Shown: piece after piece, positions 8,203 through 16,815 of the stretch
Numbering within the stretch: the stretch's first letter is position 1
Layout: every line of letters begins with the position of its first letter
Notes under the pieces: model-generated
Seen by the model: the letters and a program-made list of their open reading frames with translations, nothing else
Databases searched by the model: none
What the model was told of the DNA's origin: nothing
Position numbers and translations under genes: made by a program
Source of the DNA: Caballeronia catudaia
GTDB taxonomy: Bacteria > Pseudomonadota > Gammaproteobacteria > Burkholderiales > Burkholderiaceae
DNA length: 64,000 nucleotides
Direction: 5' to 3'
NCBI RefSeq assembly: GCF_001544755.2
Contig: NZ_FCOF02000028.1
Coordinates: 1 to 64,000 of the forward strand

Positions 8203-9591
8203 TCAGGCAAGCTTGACCGCTGCATCCCGCAGCGCGGTCCGCAATCCTTCCTCGACGACCGGATGATAAAACGGCATCCGCAGCATCTCATCCACCGTGA
8301 GCTTCATCTGCAAGGCCCACGCAAGCAGATGCGCGATATGCTCGGCATCCGGTCCGATCCATTCCGCGCCGACGAAGCGACGGCTCGCCTTATCGACATA
8401 CACGTGCATGAGTCCGCGATTCCTGAGCATCACGCGGCTGCGTCCCTGATCCTCGAAGCTCACTTCACCCGTCACGAACGACTCGGGCGCGAGATCGGCA
8501 TGACGCGCACCGACCATTGCGATGCCCGGATCGGTGAACGCAATCGCGATCGGCGCACGACGCTCGACCGGCGCGACATGCGGATAGTGCGCGGCATTCG
8601 TGCCCGCCGCGCGTCCTTCATCTGCGGCTTCGTGCAATAAGGGCAGCACGCCATTCGCATCGCCCGCGATGAACACCGGACGCAAGCCCGCTTGCAGAGT
8701 CAACGCATCGTAGATGGGCAAGCCATCGGCATCGAGCGCGAGCGACGTGTTCTGCAAACCGAGCGACCCGACATTGGGCTTGCGCCCGGCCGCGACCAGC
8801 ACATAGTCGAACGTGCCCTCTATCGTTTCGCCCGCACTGGACACATAACGCAAGCGCACCGTGTCGCCATCGCGCACGGCGTCTTGCACTTGCGCACGCG
8901 GCTCGAAGTGAAAAGCGTCGCTGAACACACGCTGCGCATAGCCGCGAATGTCCGGATCGCTCAACGGCCCGACGCGACCGCGCGCACCCAGCACCGACAC
9001 GCGCACGCCGAGCCGCGCCAGCGCCTGCCCGAGTTCCAGTCCGATGACCCCCGCGCCGATCACCGCGACGCGCTTCGGCAGATCGTCCCACGCGAACACA
9101 TCGTCGTTGATGATCGCGCGATCCCCCAGCGCGCGATACATCGCCGGCATCACCGCGCTCGATCCCGTCGCGATCACGACGCTCTTCGCGTGCACTTTCG
9201 CATGCTCGCCCACTTGCAGCAGGTTATCGTCGATGAAGCGCGCGTGGCCGGTGAGCTTGTCCTTCGCGGGCATCGCATCGACACCCGCGACGACGAAGCT
9301 CACGAAGCGGTCGCGCTCGCGCTTCACGCGCGCCATCACCTCGCGCCCGTCGATACGCACGTTGCCGTCGATATGCACGCCGAAAGCACTTGCATGTGTC
9401 GCGTGATGGGCGGCCTCGGCTGCCGCGATCAGCAGCTTCGACGGCATACAGCCGACGCGCGCACAGGTCGTTCCGTGCGCGCCGCCTTCGATCAGGATTG
9501 CCGAAGCGCCCGCCGTCTTCGCCGCGCGATACGCAGAAAGTCCCGCAGTGCCCGCGCCGATGATGGCGACGTCCGTATGGATGATGTTCAT
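8203..9591 (-). CDS. dihydrolipoyl dehydrogenase-like FAD disulfide reductase
   Basis: 462 residues, class I pyridine nucleotide disulfide oxidoreductase. The FAD site is GAGTAGLSAYRAA near the N-terminus. The redox cysteines are Cys43 and Cys48 (TTCARVGCMPSK). The NAD site is VAVIGAGVIGLELGQALARLG, and a second FAD segment is FIAGDAN. The C-terminal dimer domain ends with YHPVVEEGL, where the catalytic His-Glu pair is expected. No lipoyl-domain or 2-oxoacid dehydrogenase gene is near, so it may serve a distant complex or another disulfide substrate. Confidence 0.9.
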   Translation of the reverse strand: MNIIHTDVAIIGAGTAGLSAYRAAKTAGASAILIEGGAHGTTCARVGCMPSKLLIAAAEAAHHATHASAFGVHIDGNVRIDGREVMARVKRERDRFVSFVVAGVDAMPAKDKLTGHARFIDDNLLQVGEHAKVHAKSVVIATGSSAVMPAMYRALGDRAIINDDVFAWDDLPKRVAVIGAGVIGLELGQALARLGVRVSVLGARGRVGPLSDPDIRGYAQRVFSDAFHFEPRAQVQDAVRDGDTVRLRYVSSAGETIEGTFDYVLVAAGRKPNVGSLGLQNTSLALDADGLPIYDALTLQAGLRPVFIAGDANGVLPLLHEAADEGRAAGTNAAHYPHVAPVERRAPIAIAFTDPGIAMVGARHADLAPESFVTGEVSFEDQGRSRVMLRNRGLMHVYVDKASRRFVGAEWIGPDAEHIAHLLAWALQMKLTVDEMLRMPFYHPVVEEGLRTALRDAAVKLA

Positions 9592-9704
9592 GATGGTGTC
9601 CCGAATGGTTGATGCATTCGAGGTCCATCATGCGGCCCGAGGCCGAAAACGTGAATGCTCGTGCGGATCGAAAACCGACTCGATCGTCTCAAGCAAAGTC
9701 ATAT

Positions 9705-9722
9705 ATTCATCTAGACGTCTCA
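9705..9722. promoter_or_regulatory. candidate PhnF operator upstream of phnC
   Basis: ATCTAGACGTCTCATG lies about 90 bp before the phnC start. Read on the minus strand it is CATGAGACGTCTAGAT, sharing ACGTCTAGA with the palindrome at 18926-18935 between phnF and phnG. A CATGA also precedes both sites. GntR/UTRA regulators bind short palindromes of this kind. The link to PhnF is inferred from the shared motif. Confidence 0.5.
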
Positions 9723-9808
9723 TGCGCGTCACTGTCTCGTCATGTTCGCTTCCTAGAATCTCCCGAACGTTTCAGCGCGCTATGTGAGCGCGCCCATCGA
9801 GGGAAGCT

Positions 9809-10651
9809 ATGGACGCAATTCGCATCGAGCGTCTCACCAAGACGTTCAGGAACGGCCGCAAGGCGCTCGACTCCGTCGATCTGCGCGTGGAGGAGGGCGA
9901 AATGGTCGCGCTCATCGGCGCGTCGGGATCGGGCAAGTCGACGCTCCTGCGGCATATCGCAGGCTTTACGGCATCCGACCCCGCGCCGTCGCACGTGACG
10001 CTGCTCGGCCGCCCGATTCAGCAGAACGGCAGGATCGTGCGCGAAGTGCGCTCGATTCGCCGCGACGTGGCCTTCGTGTTTCAGCAGTTCAATCTCGTCG
10101 GCCGGCTGTCGGTGCTGACCAACGTGCTGGTCGGCGCGCTTTCGCGTGTCTCGCTATGGCGCCGTCTCTCGGGACGTTTCCCGCGTGGCGAAAAAGCGCT
10201 CGCGATGGATTCGCTCAGCGCGATGGGCATCGGCGAACACGCGTACGAGCGCGCCAGCAATCTGTCGGGCGGTCAGCAGCAGCGCGCTGCATTGGCACGC
10301 GCACTCGTGCAGCGCGCGCGCATCGTGCTCGCCGATGAACCGATCGCATCGCTCGATCCGGAATCCGCGCGACGCGTGATGGAGCTGATGCAGTCGCTCA
10401 ATCGCGAGCACAAGCTGACGGTCGTCGTGTCGCTGCATCAGATCGATATCGCGATGAAGTATTGCGCGCGCACGGTCGCATTGCGCGATGGCGGCGTCGT
10501 ATTCGATGGCCCCTCCGAACACCTCACGCCCGCCGTGTTGCGCGAGCTGTACGGCTCGTCGGCGGATGAATTGCTCACGCATCACGCCGTGCAGGAACGT
10601 AGTGAAATTCCGGTCCGCGCTGAAGCGTCGCCGACGTTCGCGACGTCGTAA
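9809..10651 (+). CDS. phnC: phosphonate ABC transporter ATP-binding protein
   Basis: 280 residues, the ATPase of the phosphonate importer. Walker A is GASGSGKST, the Q-loop FVFQQFNLVGRLSV is PhnC-like, the signature is LSGGQQQR, Walker B is IVLADEP and the H-loop is VSLHQID. The start is preceded by GAGGGAAGCT. phnD follows after 27 bp and phnE abuts phnD, so phnCDE is one unit. It lies some 9 kb from the C-P lyase genes that use its substrate. Confidence 0.95.
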   Translation: MDAIRIERLTKTFRNGRKALDSVDLRVEEGEMVALIGASGSGKSTLLRHIAGFTASDPAPSHVTLLGRPIQQNGRIVREVRSIRRDVAFVFQQFNLVGRLSVLTNVLVGALSRVSLWRRLSGRFPRGEKALAMDSLSAMGIGEHAYERASNLSGGQQQRAALARALVQRARIVLADEPIASLDPESARRVMELMQSLNREHKLTVVVSLHQIDIAMKYCARTVALRDGGVVFDGPSEHLTPAVLRELYGSSADELLTHHAVQERSEIPVRAEASPTFATS

Positions 10652-10678
10652 AACCCAACCTCAACCCTGGATCGCAAC

Positions 10679-11647
10679 ATGAAAGCAGCCCGTTTCTTCC
10701 TGGCTGGCGCCGCGCTCGCGTCGTGCCTGCTGACGCAGACCGTTTCGGCCGAAACGCTCAGCTTCGGCATCATCTCGACGGATTCGTCCGCCGCGCTCAA
10801 ACAGCGCTGGCAACCGCTCATCGACGATCTGAACAAGCAGACCGGTCTCGACGTGAAGGCGTATTTCGCGACCGACTACGCGGGCATCATCGAAGCGATG
10901 CGCTTCAACAAGGTGCAGATCGGCTTCTTCGGCAACGCATCGGCGATCGAGGCCGTAGACCGCTCGAATGGCGAAGTCTTCGCGAAGGTGAAGTACAAGA
11001 ACGGCGAAGCGGGCTATTACTCGCTGCTCATCACGAACACGAACAGCAAATGGAAATCGCTCGATGAGGTGCTGAGGAACACGAAGCAAATCAATCTCGG
11101 CTATGGCGATCCGAACTCGACCTCGGGCACGCTCGTGCCTTCGTACTATCTCTTCGCGAAGAACGGCATCAACGTGAAAACCGCGTTCAAGACCGTGCTG
11201 CCGTCGAGTCACGAAGCGAACATGCTCGCCGTGGTGAACGACAAGGTCGACATAGCCACCAATAACACCGACATGCTCGACACGATCAAGACGAAGCATC
11301 CCGAGTTGTATCCGAAGGTGCGGGTGCTATGGAAGTCGCCGCTGATTCCGTCGGACCCGCTCGTGTGGCGCCGTGATCTGCCGCAGGCGACCAAAGACAA
11401 GCTGCGCAATTTCTTCGATCACTACGCTGAAACGGATGCGCGCGAGCAGTCCGTGATGAACGGAATATCCGGCTATTCGGGATTCGCGGATTCGTCGAAC
11501 GCGCAGCTCGTGCCGATTCGTCAGATGGCGCTTTTTCAGAAGAAGCAGCAGATCCAGAACGACGCGCATATCGACGACGCCGACAGGAAAGCGCAGATCG
11601 CCGCGCTCGATCAGAAGATCGCCGCGCTCGACACGGCGGCGAAGTAA
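10679..11647 (+). CDS. phnD: phosphonate ABC transporter substrate-binding protein
   Basis: 322 residues with a signal peptide (about 1-24, cut after VSA). PhnD features are FGIISTDSSAALKQRWQPL, YFATDYAGIIEAMRFNKVQIGFFGN, GDPNSTSGTLVPSYY (substrate-binding loop) and the NTDMLD segment. It is periplasmic and captures phosphonates such as 2-aminoethylphosphonate. The C-terminal helix is lysine/aspartate rich (FQKKQQIQNDAHID). It sits between phnC and phnE. Confidence 0.95.
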   Translation: MKAARFFLAGAALASCLLTQTVSAETLSFGIISTDSSAALKQRWQPLIDDLNKQTGLDVKAYFATDYAGIIEAMRFNKVQIGFFGNASAIEAVDRSNGEVFAKVKYKNGEAGYYSLLITNTNSKWKSLDEVLRNTKQINLGYGDPNSTSGTLVPSYYLFAKNGINVKTAFKTVLPSSHEANMLAVVNDKVDIATNNTDMLDTIKTKHPELYPKVRVLWKSPLIPSDPLVWRRDLPQATKDKLRNFFDHYAETDAREQSVMNGISGYSGFADSSNAQLVPIRQMALFQKKQQIQNDAHIDDADRKAQIAALDQKIAALDTAAK

Positions 11648-12466
11648 ATGAAGCCGCTCGACGTAAGCACGTTCGAAGCGGGCATCGTGCGGCCCGCGCA
11701 AGCGAGCGCGCCGAAGCGAAGCTGGACGTCGACCATCGGCTGGATCGTGTTGATCGCAGTGCTCGGCCTTTCGTGGAAGAGCGCGGACATGCGCCCGCTC
11801 GACCTGCTCGGCGCATCGGGCAACATGAGCCAGTTCGCGCGCGACTTCTTTCCGCCCGACTTCGCGGAATGGCGCACGTATGTGCACGAGATGGTCGTGA
11901 CGCTCGCGGTCGCGGTATGGGGCACGGCGCTCGCGCTGATCTGCGCGGTGCCGTGCGGTTTGCTGTCGGCGCAGAACATCGCGCCGGTGTGGATCGCGCA
12001 GCCCGTGCGCCGCTTGATGGACGCGTGCCGCGCGATCAACGAGATGGTCTTCGCGATGCTCTTCATCGTCGCGGTCGGGCTCGGTCCATTCGCGGGCGTG
12101 CTCGCGTTGTGGGTTCATACCACGGGCGTGCTCGCGAAGCTCTTCGCCGAAGCGGTCGAAGCCGTCGATGCCCGTCCCGCCGAAGGCGTGCGCGCGACCG
12201 GCGCGAGCAGTCTCGACGAGATCGTCTATGGCGTGCTGCCGCAGGTGTTGCCGTTGTGGATTTCGTTCGCGCTGTATCGCTTCGAATCGAACGTGCGCTC
12301 CGCGATGGTCGTCGGCATGGTGGGCGCGGGCGGCATCGGCGTCGTGCTGTACGAAGCGATCCGCTCGTTCAATTATGCGCAGACGGCGGCGGTGATGATC
12401 ATCGTCATCGTGATCGTGTCGCTGATCGATCTCGCGTCGGGCTGGGTGCGCGAGCGCGTGATTTAA
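11648..12466 (+). CDS. phnE: phosphonate ABC transporter permease
   Basis: 272 residues with about six membrane helices and the binding-protein-dependent permease EAA loop (EAVDARPAEGVRATGASSLDEIVYGVLPQVLP). The end is typical of PhnE (FNYAQTAAVMIIVIVIVSLIDLASGWVR). The ATG directly abuts the phnD stop, indicating translational coupling. Only one phnE is present, so a homodimeric permease is expected. Convergent with the RpiR gene, 6 bp apart. Confidence 0.95.
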   Translation: MKPLDVSTFEAGIVRPAQASAPKRSWTSTIGWIVLIAVLGLSWKSADMRPLDLLGASGNMSQFARDFFPPDFAEWRTYVHEMVVTLAVAVWGTALALICAVPCGLLSAQNIAPVWIAQPVRRLMDACRAINEMVFAMLFIVAVGLGPFAGVLALWVHTTGVLAKLFAEAVEAVDARPAEGVRATGASSLDEIVYGVLPQVLPLWISFALYRFESNVRSAMVVGMVGAGGIGVVLYEAIRSFNYAQTAAVMIIVIVIVSLIDLASGWVRERVI

Positions 12467-12472
12467 GGCACA

Positions 12473-13438
12473 TCATGACATTTCGATATCGAGCGACGTG
12501 ATGAGCCTTTCGCGCCGTTCGAGCGCATGCAGCGCGCGCTTGCCGAGCTGCGCCGCGACGAGATTCAGCAAGCCCTCGCAGAACACGAGATACGCGCCCA
12601 TGCTGTTGCTGAAGAAGCTGCTTTCGTGCGGAATGAGGAACGCGTGGCGCGCGGGCGGCACGAGCGGCGAGGCGAGGGTATCCGTGATCGCGATGACATC
12701 GAGTTCCGCATCCTTCGCGGCGATGGCGGCATCGGCGACGCTGCGCGTATAGGGCGACACGCTCGTGACGATCACGACATCGCCGGGCTGCAACTGCGCG
12801 AGCCCTTCCGCGACGCCCAGGCCTTGCGCATCCAGCAGCGCGACATCCGTGCGGATCATGCCGAGGCCGTAGCACACGAAGCTCGCGAGCGCGCTGAACT
12901 GGCGCAGGCCGTGAACGCGCACGCGCTTCGCATCGGCAAGAAGGCGCGCGGCGCCGCGCAAGTCCGCTGGCGAGAGTTGCGCGATGAAACCTTCCACATT
13001 GCCGATCGATTCGCGCGCGAGCTTCACGACCATATCGACTTCGGGCGCGGCATCGTGTGCGTGCGTCTTGCTGCTCGCGACGAGCCGCTCCGCCTGCTGG
13101 CTATAGAAGTGCCGATGCCGTTCCGCGAGGCTATCGCGGAACACGCTCTGAAAATCGGCGAATCCCGCATAACCGAGCCGGGTCGACAGGCGCGTGAGCG
13201 TGGACGCATTCACATCGAGCGATGCCGCCAGATCGGTGATCGTGCGCACCGCCACTTCTTCGGGACGTTCCAGCAGCTTCGCGAGCACGGTATGCGCCTT
13301 GCCGCCGAGCGAGAGATTCGCCTCGTCGCGGCCGATGCGTATCACGAGTTCGCGCAGTCCGTCCACGCTGCGTGGCGGCGTCTGCGCGCTCGCTTCAGCC
13401 TCGCTCGCGCGACGTCCCTTCTGTTTGCCTGTGTCCAT
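12473..13438 (-). CDS. MurR/RpiR-family transcriptional regulator
   Basis: 321 residues. A disordered N-terminus (1-30) precedes an HTH_6 domain (about 30-105; TITDLAASLDVNASTLTRLSTRLGYAGFADFQ) and a SIS sugar-isomerase-like ligand domain (about 150-280; VRVHGLRQFSALASF and VVIVTSVSPYTRSV). The start lies 44 bp inside the end of the upstream C45 hydrolase gene, so it is the last gene of the ABC importer - C45 unit and probably its local regulator. RpiR proteins usually sense phosphosugars, but the neighbours suggest an amino acid or amide ligand. Confidence 0.92.
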   Translation of the reverse strand: MDTGKQKGRRASEAEASAQTPPRSVDGLRELVIRIGRDEANLSLGGKAHTVLAKLLERPEEVAVRTITDLAASLDVNASTLTRLSTRLGYAGFADFQSVFRDSLAERHRHFYSQQAERLVASSKTHAHDAAPEVDMVVKLARESIGNVEGFIAQLSPADLRGAARLLADAKRVRVHGLRQFSALASFVCYGLGMIRTDVALLDAQGLGVAEGLAQLQPGDVVIVTSVSPYTRSVADAAIAAKDAELDVIAITDTLASPLVPPARHAFLIPHESSFFSNSMGAYLVFCEGLLNLVAAQLGKRALHALERRERLITSLDIEMS

Positions 13439-14447
13439 TGATCATCCGGTACCGGGCCGGCTGCCCGGGATGTTCGTGAACCTCCCATTCTATGTGAGAC
13501 GCACGAATTGCAATGTCGGCGGTGGCGAGGGTGTTCTCGTCGTCGGGATCGTCGGGATGCGTGCGATGAATCGGCAGTGCGGCATCTTCGCGATCGGCGA
13601 GAATCGCGAGCGGATTGATCGCTTGTGCCGATGCGATCAGCGCATCGCCGCGTGCCTGCCGATGACGCGACGAATCCGTGATGATCTGCGAGAACCCGTG
13701 CATCGACGGATGGATCGCGTGATTCGCGTGCAGCGAAGGCGCCGTCACTTGGACGACCGAGCAGTCATGCGCGCTGAATTCGACGCTCAGCAGCGTGGAT
13801 TTCGCGCAAGCGCCGAGCGTCAGATGAAAGCCGCCCGCACGCGGATTGTCACGCACGATGGACACGGCTTCATCGAGCGTGCGCGCATCGAGCATGGCGC
13901 GCGTGAGCACCATGCGCGGCACGCCCGCAACGACTTCGCGCTGACGCAGGTTGTTCACGGTCATCGCGATGCCATCGTTCGTCACGGCGAACGTATGCCC
14001 CGGCAGCGAGCCGGGATAGACGAACGACGCGAATCCCGCGCCGCCTTCGATGCGGCATTCCGCGATCGCGCAATGTCCGTCGAAGCCGGGCATGCCGTCC
14101 TCGTTGTGGCTGATGCGCCGCGTATCCGCGCCGGGAAGCTGCACGGTGGTGCAGCCATCGGGCGACATTGCCCAGACGTCGCCGCGGCAATTCCAGAGAA
14201 AGATATCTTCGAAGGGCACGGCGAGACCGGCCGCCAAGCCCTGAAGCTCGTCCCACACGCGCGGAAAGCGTTCGCGCACGAGCGTGGCCATTGCGCGCGA
14301 TGTGTCGCTGCCGCGCCATTGCATGACCGTCTGCCATGCGCGCGTGTTCAGCAAATGCGCATGAACCGCGTCCGCGCCGAATCGGCCGAGCGCTTCGCCC
14401 GCATTGCGCGGCGAACCGGAAATTTCAATAAAGCCGAGTGCTGCCAT
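13395..14447 (-). CDS. C45 family autoproteolytic acyltransferase/hydrolase (penicillin acyltransferase-like)
   Basis: 350 residues. Cys99 in SPDGCTTVQL is the expected self-cleavage site and N-terminal nucleophile of peptidase family C45 (isopenicillin-N acyltransferase fold). Downstream conserved parts are ISHNEDG, AVTNDGIAMTVNNL, RMVLTRAMLDARTLDEAVSI and the SLHANHAIHP segment. There is no signal peptide, so it should act in the cytoplasm, hydrolysing or exchanging an amide bond. It lies between the amino acid ABC ATPase (23 bp) and the RpiR gene (44 bp overlap), so the imported compound is probably its substrate, for example an N-acyl amino acid. Confidence 0.88.
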   Translation of the reverse strand: MAALGFIEISGSPRNAGEALGRFGADAVHAHLLNTRAWQTVMQWRGSDTSRAMATLVRERFPRVWDELQGLAAGLAVPFEDIFLWNCRGDVWAMSPDGCTTVQLPGADTRRISHNEDGMPGFDGHCAIAECRIEGGAGFASFVYPGSLPGHTFAVTNDGIAMTVNNLRQREVVAGVPRMVLTRAMLDARTLDEAVSIVRDNPRAGGFHLTLGACAKSTLLSVEFSAHDCSVVQVTAPSLHANHAIHPSMHGFSQIITDSSRHRQARGDALIASAQAINPLAILADREDAALPIHRTHPDDPDDENTLATADIAIRASHIEWEVHEHPGQPARYRMINGHRQTEGTSRERG

Positions 14448-14470
14448 AGATTCGAAGTGATTCGCTAAAG

Positions 14471-15220
14471 TTATTCGACGTGTTGCAGGAAATCGCGCAG
14501 ACGCTGATTAGGCGGATTATCGAGCAATTCGGCGGGCGGCCCGTCGACGGTGATATGCCCATGCTCCATGAAGATCAGCCGCGTGCCGACCTTGCGCGCG
14601 AACGCCATCTCGTGCGTGACCACGACCATCGTCATGCCTTCTTCCGCGAGCGCCTGCATCACGCGCAACACTTCCTGACGCAACTCGGGATCGAGCGCGG
14701 ACGTGGGCTCGTCGAAGAGCATGAGCTTGGGTTTCACCGCGAGCGCCCGCGCAATCGCGACGCGCTGCTGCTGCCCGCCCGACAACTCGCTCGCATAGTG
14801 CCCGACGCGCTCGCCGAGCCCGACCTTCGTCAGCAGATCGCGCGCGAGCGACTCGGCATCCGGCTTGCTCATGCCGCGCACCTGGCGCGGGCCGAACGCG
14901 ACGTTCTCGATCGCCGTCATCTGCGGAAAAAGGTTGAACTGCTGAAACACCATGCCCGCTTCCTGGCGGATCTCGCGCACCTTCTTTGCGCCGCCGAGCA
15001 CGCTGATGCCATCGACGACGAGATCGCCGCCATCGATCTGCTCCAGCGCGTTGATGCAGCGCAGAAGCGTCGACTTGCCCGAGCCGGACGGTCCGATCAG
15101 CACGACGACTTCGCCCGCGCCGATGTTCAGATCGACTTCATCGAGCACGACCGTCTTGCCGAAGCGCTTGGTCACGCCCTTGAACTGCACCATGTGGCCG
15201 TTGTGGTTTGTCGTGTTCAT
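14471..15220 (-). CDS. polar amino acid ABC transporter ATP-binding protein (GlnQ-like)
   Basis: 249 residues. Walker A is GPSGSGKST, the Q-loop is MVFQQFNLFPQMT, the signature is LSGGQQQR, Walker B is LMLFDEPTSALDPE and the H-loop is VVTHEM, all of the polar-amino-acid-uptake class. The start MNTTNHNGHMVQFK overlaps the permease stop as ATGA; an internal ATG at 15193 is an alternative. It powers the importer encoded with the two genes upstream. Confidence 0.94.
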   Translation of the reverse strand: MNTTNHNGHMVQFKGVTKRFGKTVVLDEVDLNIGAGEVVVLIGPSGSGKSTLLRCINALEQIDGGDLVVDGISVLGGAKKVREIRQEAGMVFQQFNLFPQMTAIENVAFGPRQVRGMSKPDAESLARDLLTKVGLGERVGHYASELSGGQQQRVAIARALAVKPKLMLFDEPTSALDPELRQEVLRVMQALAEEGMTMVVVTHEMAFARKVGTRLIFMEHGHITVDGPPAELLDNPPNQRLRDFLQHVE

Positions 15221-15873
15221 AGGATGCGCATCCGCCGTTCCATCGTGCGCAGGCCGAAGGTCAGCGCGCCGATCATGCAGAGATAGATGAGTGCGACGGC
15301 CGTCCAGATTTCCACCGCGCGAAAGTTCGACGCCATGATCTCCTGACCCTGGCGCGTCAGCTCGCCCACGCCGATCACGATGAAGAGCGACGTGTCCTTC
15401 AGGCTCACGATGAACTGATTGCCGAGCGCGGGCGTCATGCGCCGCAACGCGACCGGGCCGACGACGAACGCGAGCACGCGCCAGCCCGGCATGCCGAGGG
15501 CGAGGCCCGCTTCCTTGAGACCGCGCGGCACCGACAGAAACGCGCCGCGCACGATCTCCGCGATATACGCGCCCGAGTTGATGATGATCGACACGATGGC
15601 CGCGCTCATCGCATCGACGCGCACATGCAGCAGCAAGGGCAGCGCGAAGTAAATGAACATGACCTGCACGACGATCGGCGTGCCGCGCACGAACTCGATA
15701 TACGTGAACGCGATCTTCTGGCACAGCGTGTTGCCGTATGCGCGCATCAGGCCGAACAGCAAGCCGACGGCCATGCCGCCCGCCAGCCCCGCAATGGTGA
15801 TCAGCACCGTGAGACGCGCGCCGTGCATGAGCGCGGGCACGGCGTCGACGATGACCGACAGATCGAACTGCAT
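15217..15873 (-). CDS. polar amino acid ABC transporter permease (HisM/GlnP type)
   Basis: 218 residues with about five membrane helices. It has YIEFVRGTPIVVQVMFIYFALP, the hallmark of the His/Glu/Gln/Arg/opine permease family, and the EAA loop GLKEAGLALGMPGWRVLAFVVGPVALRRMTPALGNQF. The ATG at 15873 follows CGGAGAATAACG on the minus strand; the open frame extends 27 codons further but those residues are arginine-rich and not family-like. It probably forms a homodimer because only one permease gene is present. Confidence 0.93.
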   Translation of the reverse strand: MQFDLSVIVDAVPALMHGARLTVLITIAGLAGGMAVGLLFGLMRAYGNTLCQKIAFTYIEFVRGTPIVVQVMFIYFALPLLLHVRVDAMSAAIVSIIINSGAYIAEIVRGAFLSVPRGLKEAGLALGMPGWRVLAFVVGPVALRRMTPALGNQFIVSLKDTSLFIVIGVGELTRQGQEIMASNFRAVEIWTAVALIYLCMIGALTFGLRTMERRMRIL

Positions 15874-15904
15874 CGTTATTCTCCGTATGGGTATCGGGCG
15901 CGTG

Positions 15905-16651
15905 TCAGGACTTCGCCGGCTCGACGCCGAACCACTTCCTGTAGATCGCCGCATAGCGACCGTCGGCCTTGATCTTCACCAGCTCGGCGTTGACCTTCGC
16001 GACGAGCGGGCTGCCCTTCGGAAACGCGATGCCGTATTGCTGCGCCATCATCTGCGGGCCGACGGCCTTCACGCGCGACTTGCCCGCGGTGTGGATGTAG
16101 TAGAGGACGTTCGGCGTGTCATGCATCGCGGCGTCGACGCGGCCCGTCGCGAGTTCGAGATACGCGTTGTCGATGTTCGGGAACGCGCGCAGATCCGTGT
16201 TCTTGAAGTTGGCCTTCGCGTAATCGGCGGACGATGTGCCGGTCTTGACCGCGAGCGACTTGCCCTTCAGGTCGTCCGGTCCCTTGATCGCGCTGTCGAC
16301 CGGCACCATCAGGGTGAAGCCGCTGTCGTAGTAGCCGTCGGAGAAGTCGATCACTTTCTTGCGCTCTTCCTTGATCGTGATGCCCGCGAGCGCGACATCG
16401 ACGTTATGCGTCTGCAGCGCGGGCAGAATCCCGCTGAAGTCCATCGGTTGCAGCTTGTAGTCGATCTTCAGATCCTTCGCGATCTCCTTCCACAAATCGA
16501 TGTCGAAGCCGACGTATTCATTGCTCTGCTTGAATTCGAACGGCACGAAGGCGGTGTCGCACGCGACGAGCAGCGTCTCGGCGCGCGCCGCGCCGCTGAC
16601 GAGGGAAAGCGCGGCGACGGCGGCCACGGCGAATTGTGCGGCGAGTTTCAT
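15905..16651 (-). CDS. amino acid ABC transporter substrate-binding protein (GlnH-like)
   Basis: 248 residues with a signal peptide (1-23, ending ARA-ETLLV) and SBP_bac_3 fold: LLVACDTAFVPFEFKQSNEYVGFDIDLWKEIA, then DVALAGITIKEERKKVIDFSDGYY, then LAVKTGTSSADYAK. Arg in ITIKEERKK and Asp in the second lobe are the usual alpha-amino-acid contacts. It is the first gene of a minus-strand unit with permease, ATPase, C45 hydrolase and RpiR regulator. Two GCAAA-N4-TTTGC dyads lie 25-70 bp upstream of its start. Confidence 0.94.
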   Translation of the reverse strand: MKLAAQFAVAAVAALSLVSGAARAETLLVACDTAFVPFEFKQSNEYVGFDIDLWKEIAKDLKIDYKLQPMDFSGILPALQTHNVDVALAGITIKEERKKVIDFSDGYYDSGFTLMVPVDSAIKGPDDLKGKSLAVKTGTSSADYAKANFKNTDLRAFPNIDNAYLELATGRVDAAMHDTPNVLYYIHTAGKSRVKAVGPQMMAQQYGIAFPKGSPLVAKVNAELVKIKADGRYAAIYRKWFGVEPAKS

Positions 16652-16675
16652 GATCGACCCCTTGTCGAAGTGGTT

Positions 16676-16719
16676 GCAAACCGATTTGCCCGTTTCAATC
16701 GAGCGCAAATCTATTTGCG
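16676..16719. promoter_or_regulatory. tandem operator: two GCAAA-N4-TTTGC dyads
   Basis: GCAAACCGATTTGC (16676-16689) and CGCAAATCTATTTGCG (16704-16719) share the half-sites GCAAA and TTTGC with the same 4-base spacing. Their centres are exactly 29 bp apart, close to three helical turns. They lie just upstream of the ABC binding-protein gene. The RpiR protein at the end of the same operon is the likeliest binder. Confidence 0.6.
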
Positions 16720-16783
16720 AAGTGTCTGCGAACGAAAATCCACTTGCAACTGAGGGTATACGCGGATAAGAAGCCGAAGCCGC

Positions 16784-16806
16784 GCCACCGTGAGGCGCGC
16801 GGTGGC
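16784..16806 (-). terminator. hairpin after phnN
   Basis: GCCACCG (16784-16790) pairs with CGGTGGC (16800-16806) around a 9-base loop, 10 bp past the phnN stop on the minus strand. There is no T tract, so it may only weaken read-through into the ABC importer operon. Confidence 0.4.
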
Positions 16807-16815
16807 AGAAAAGAC

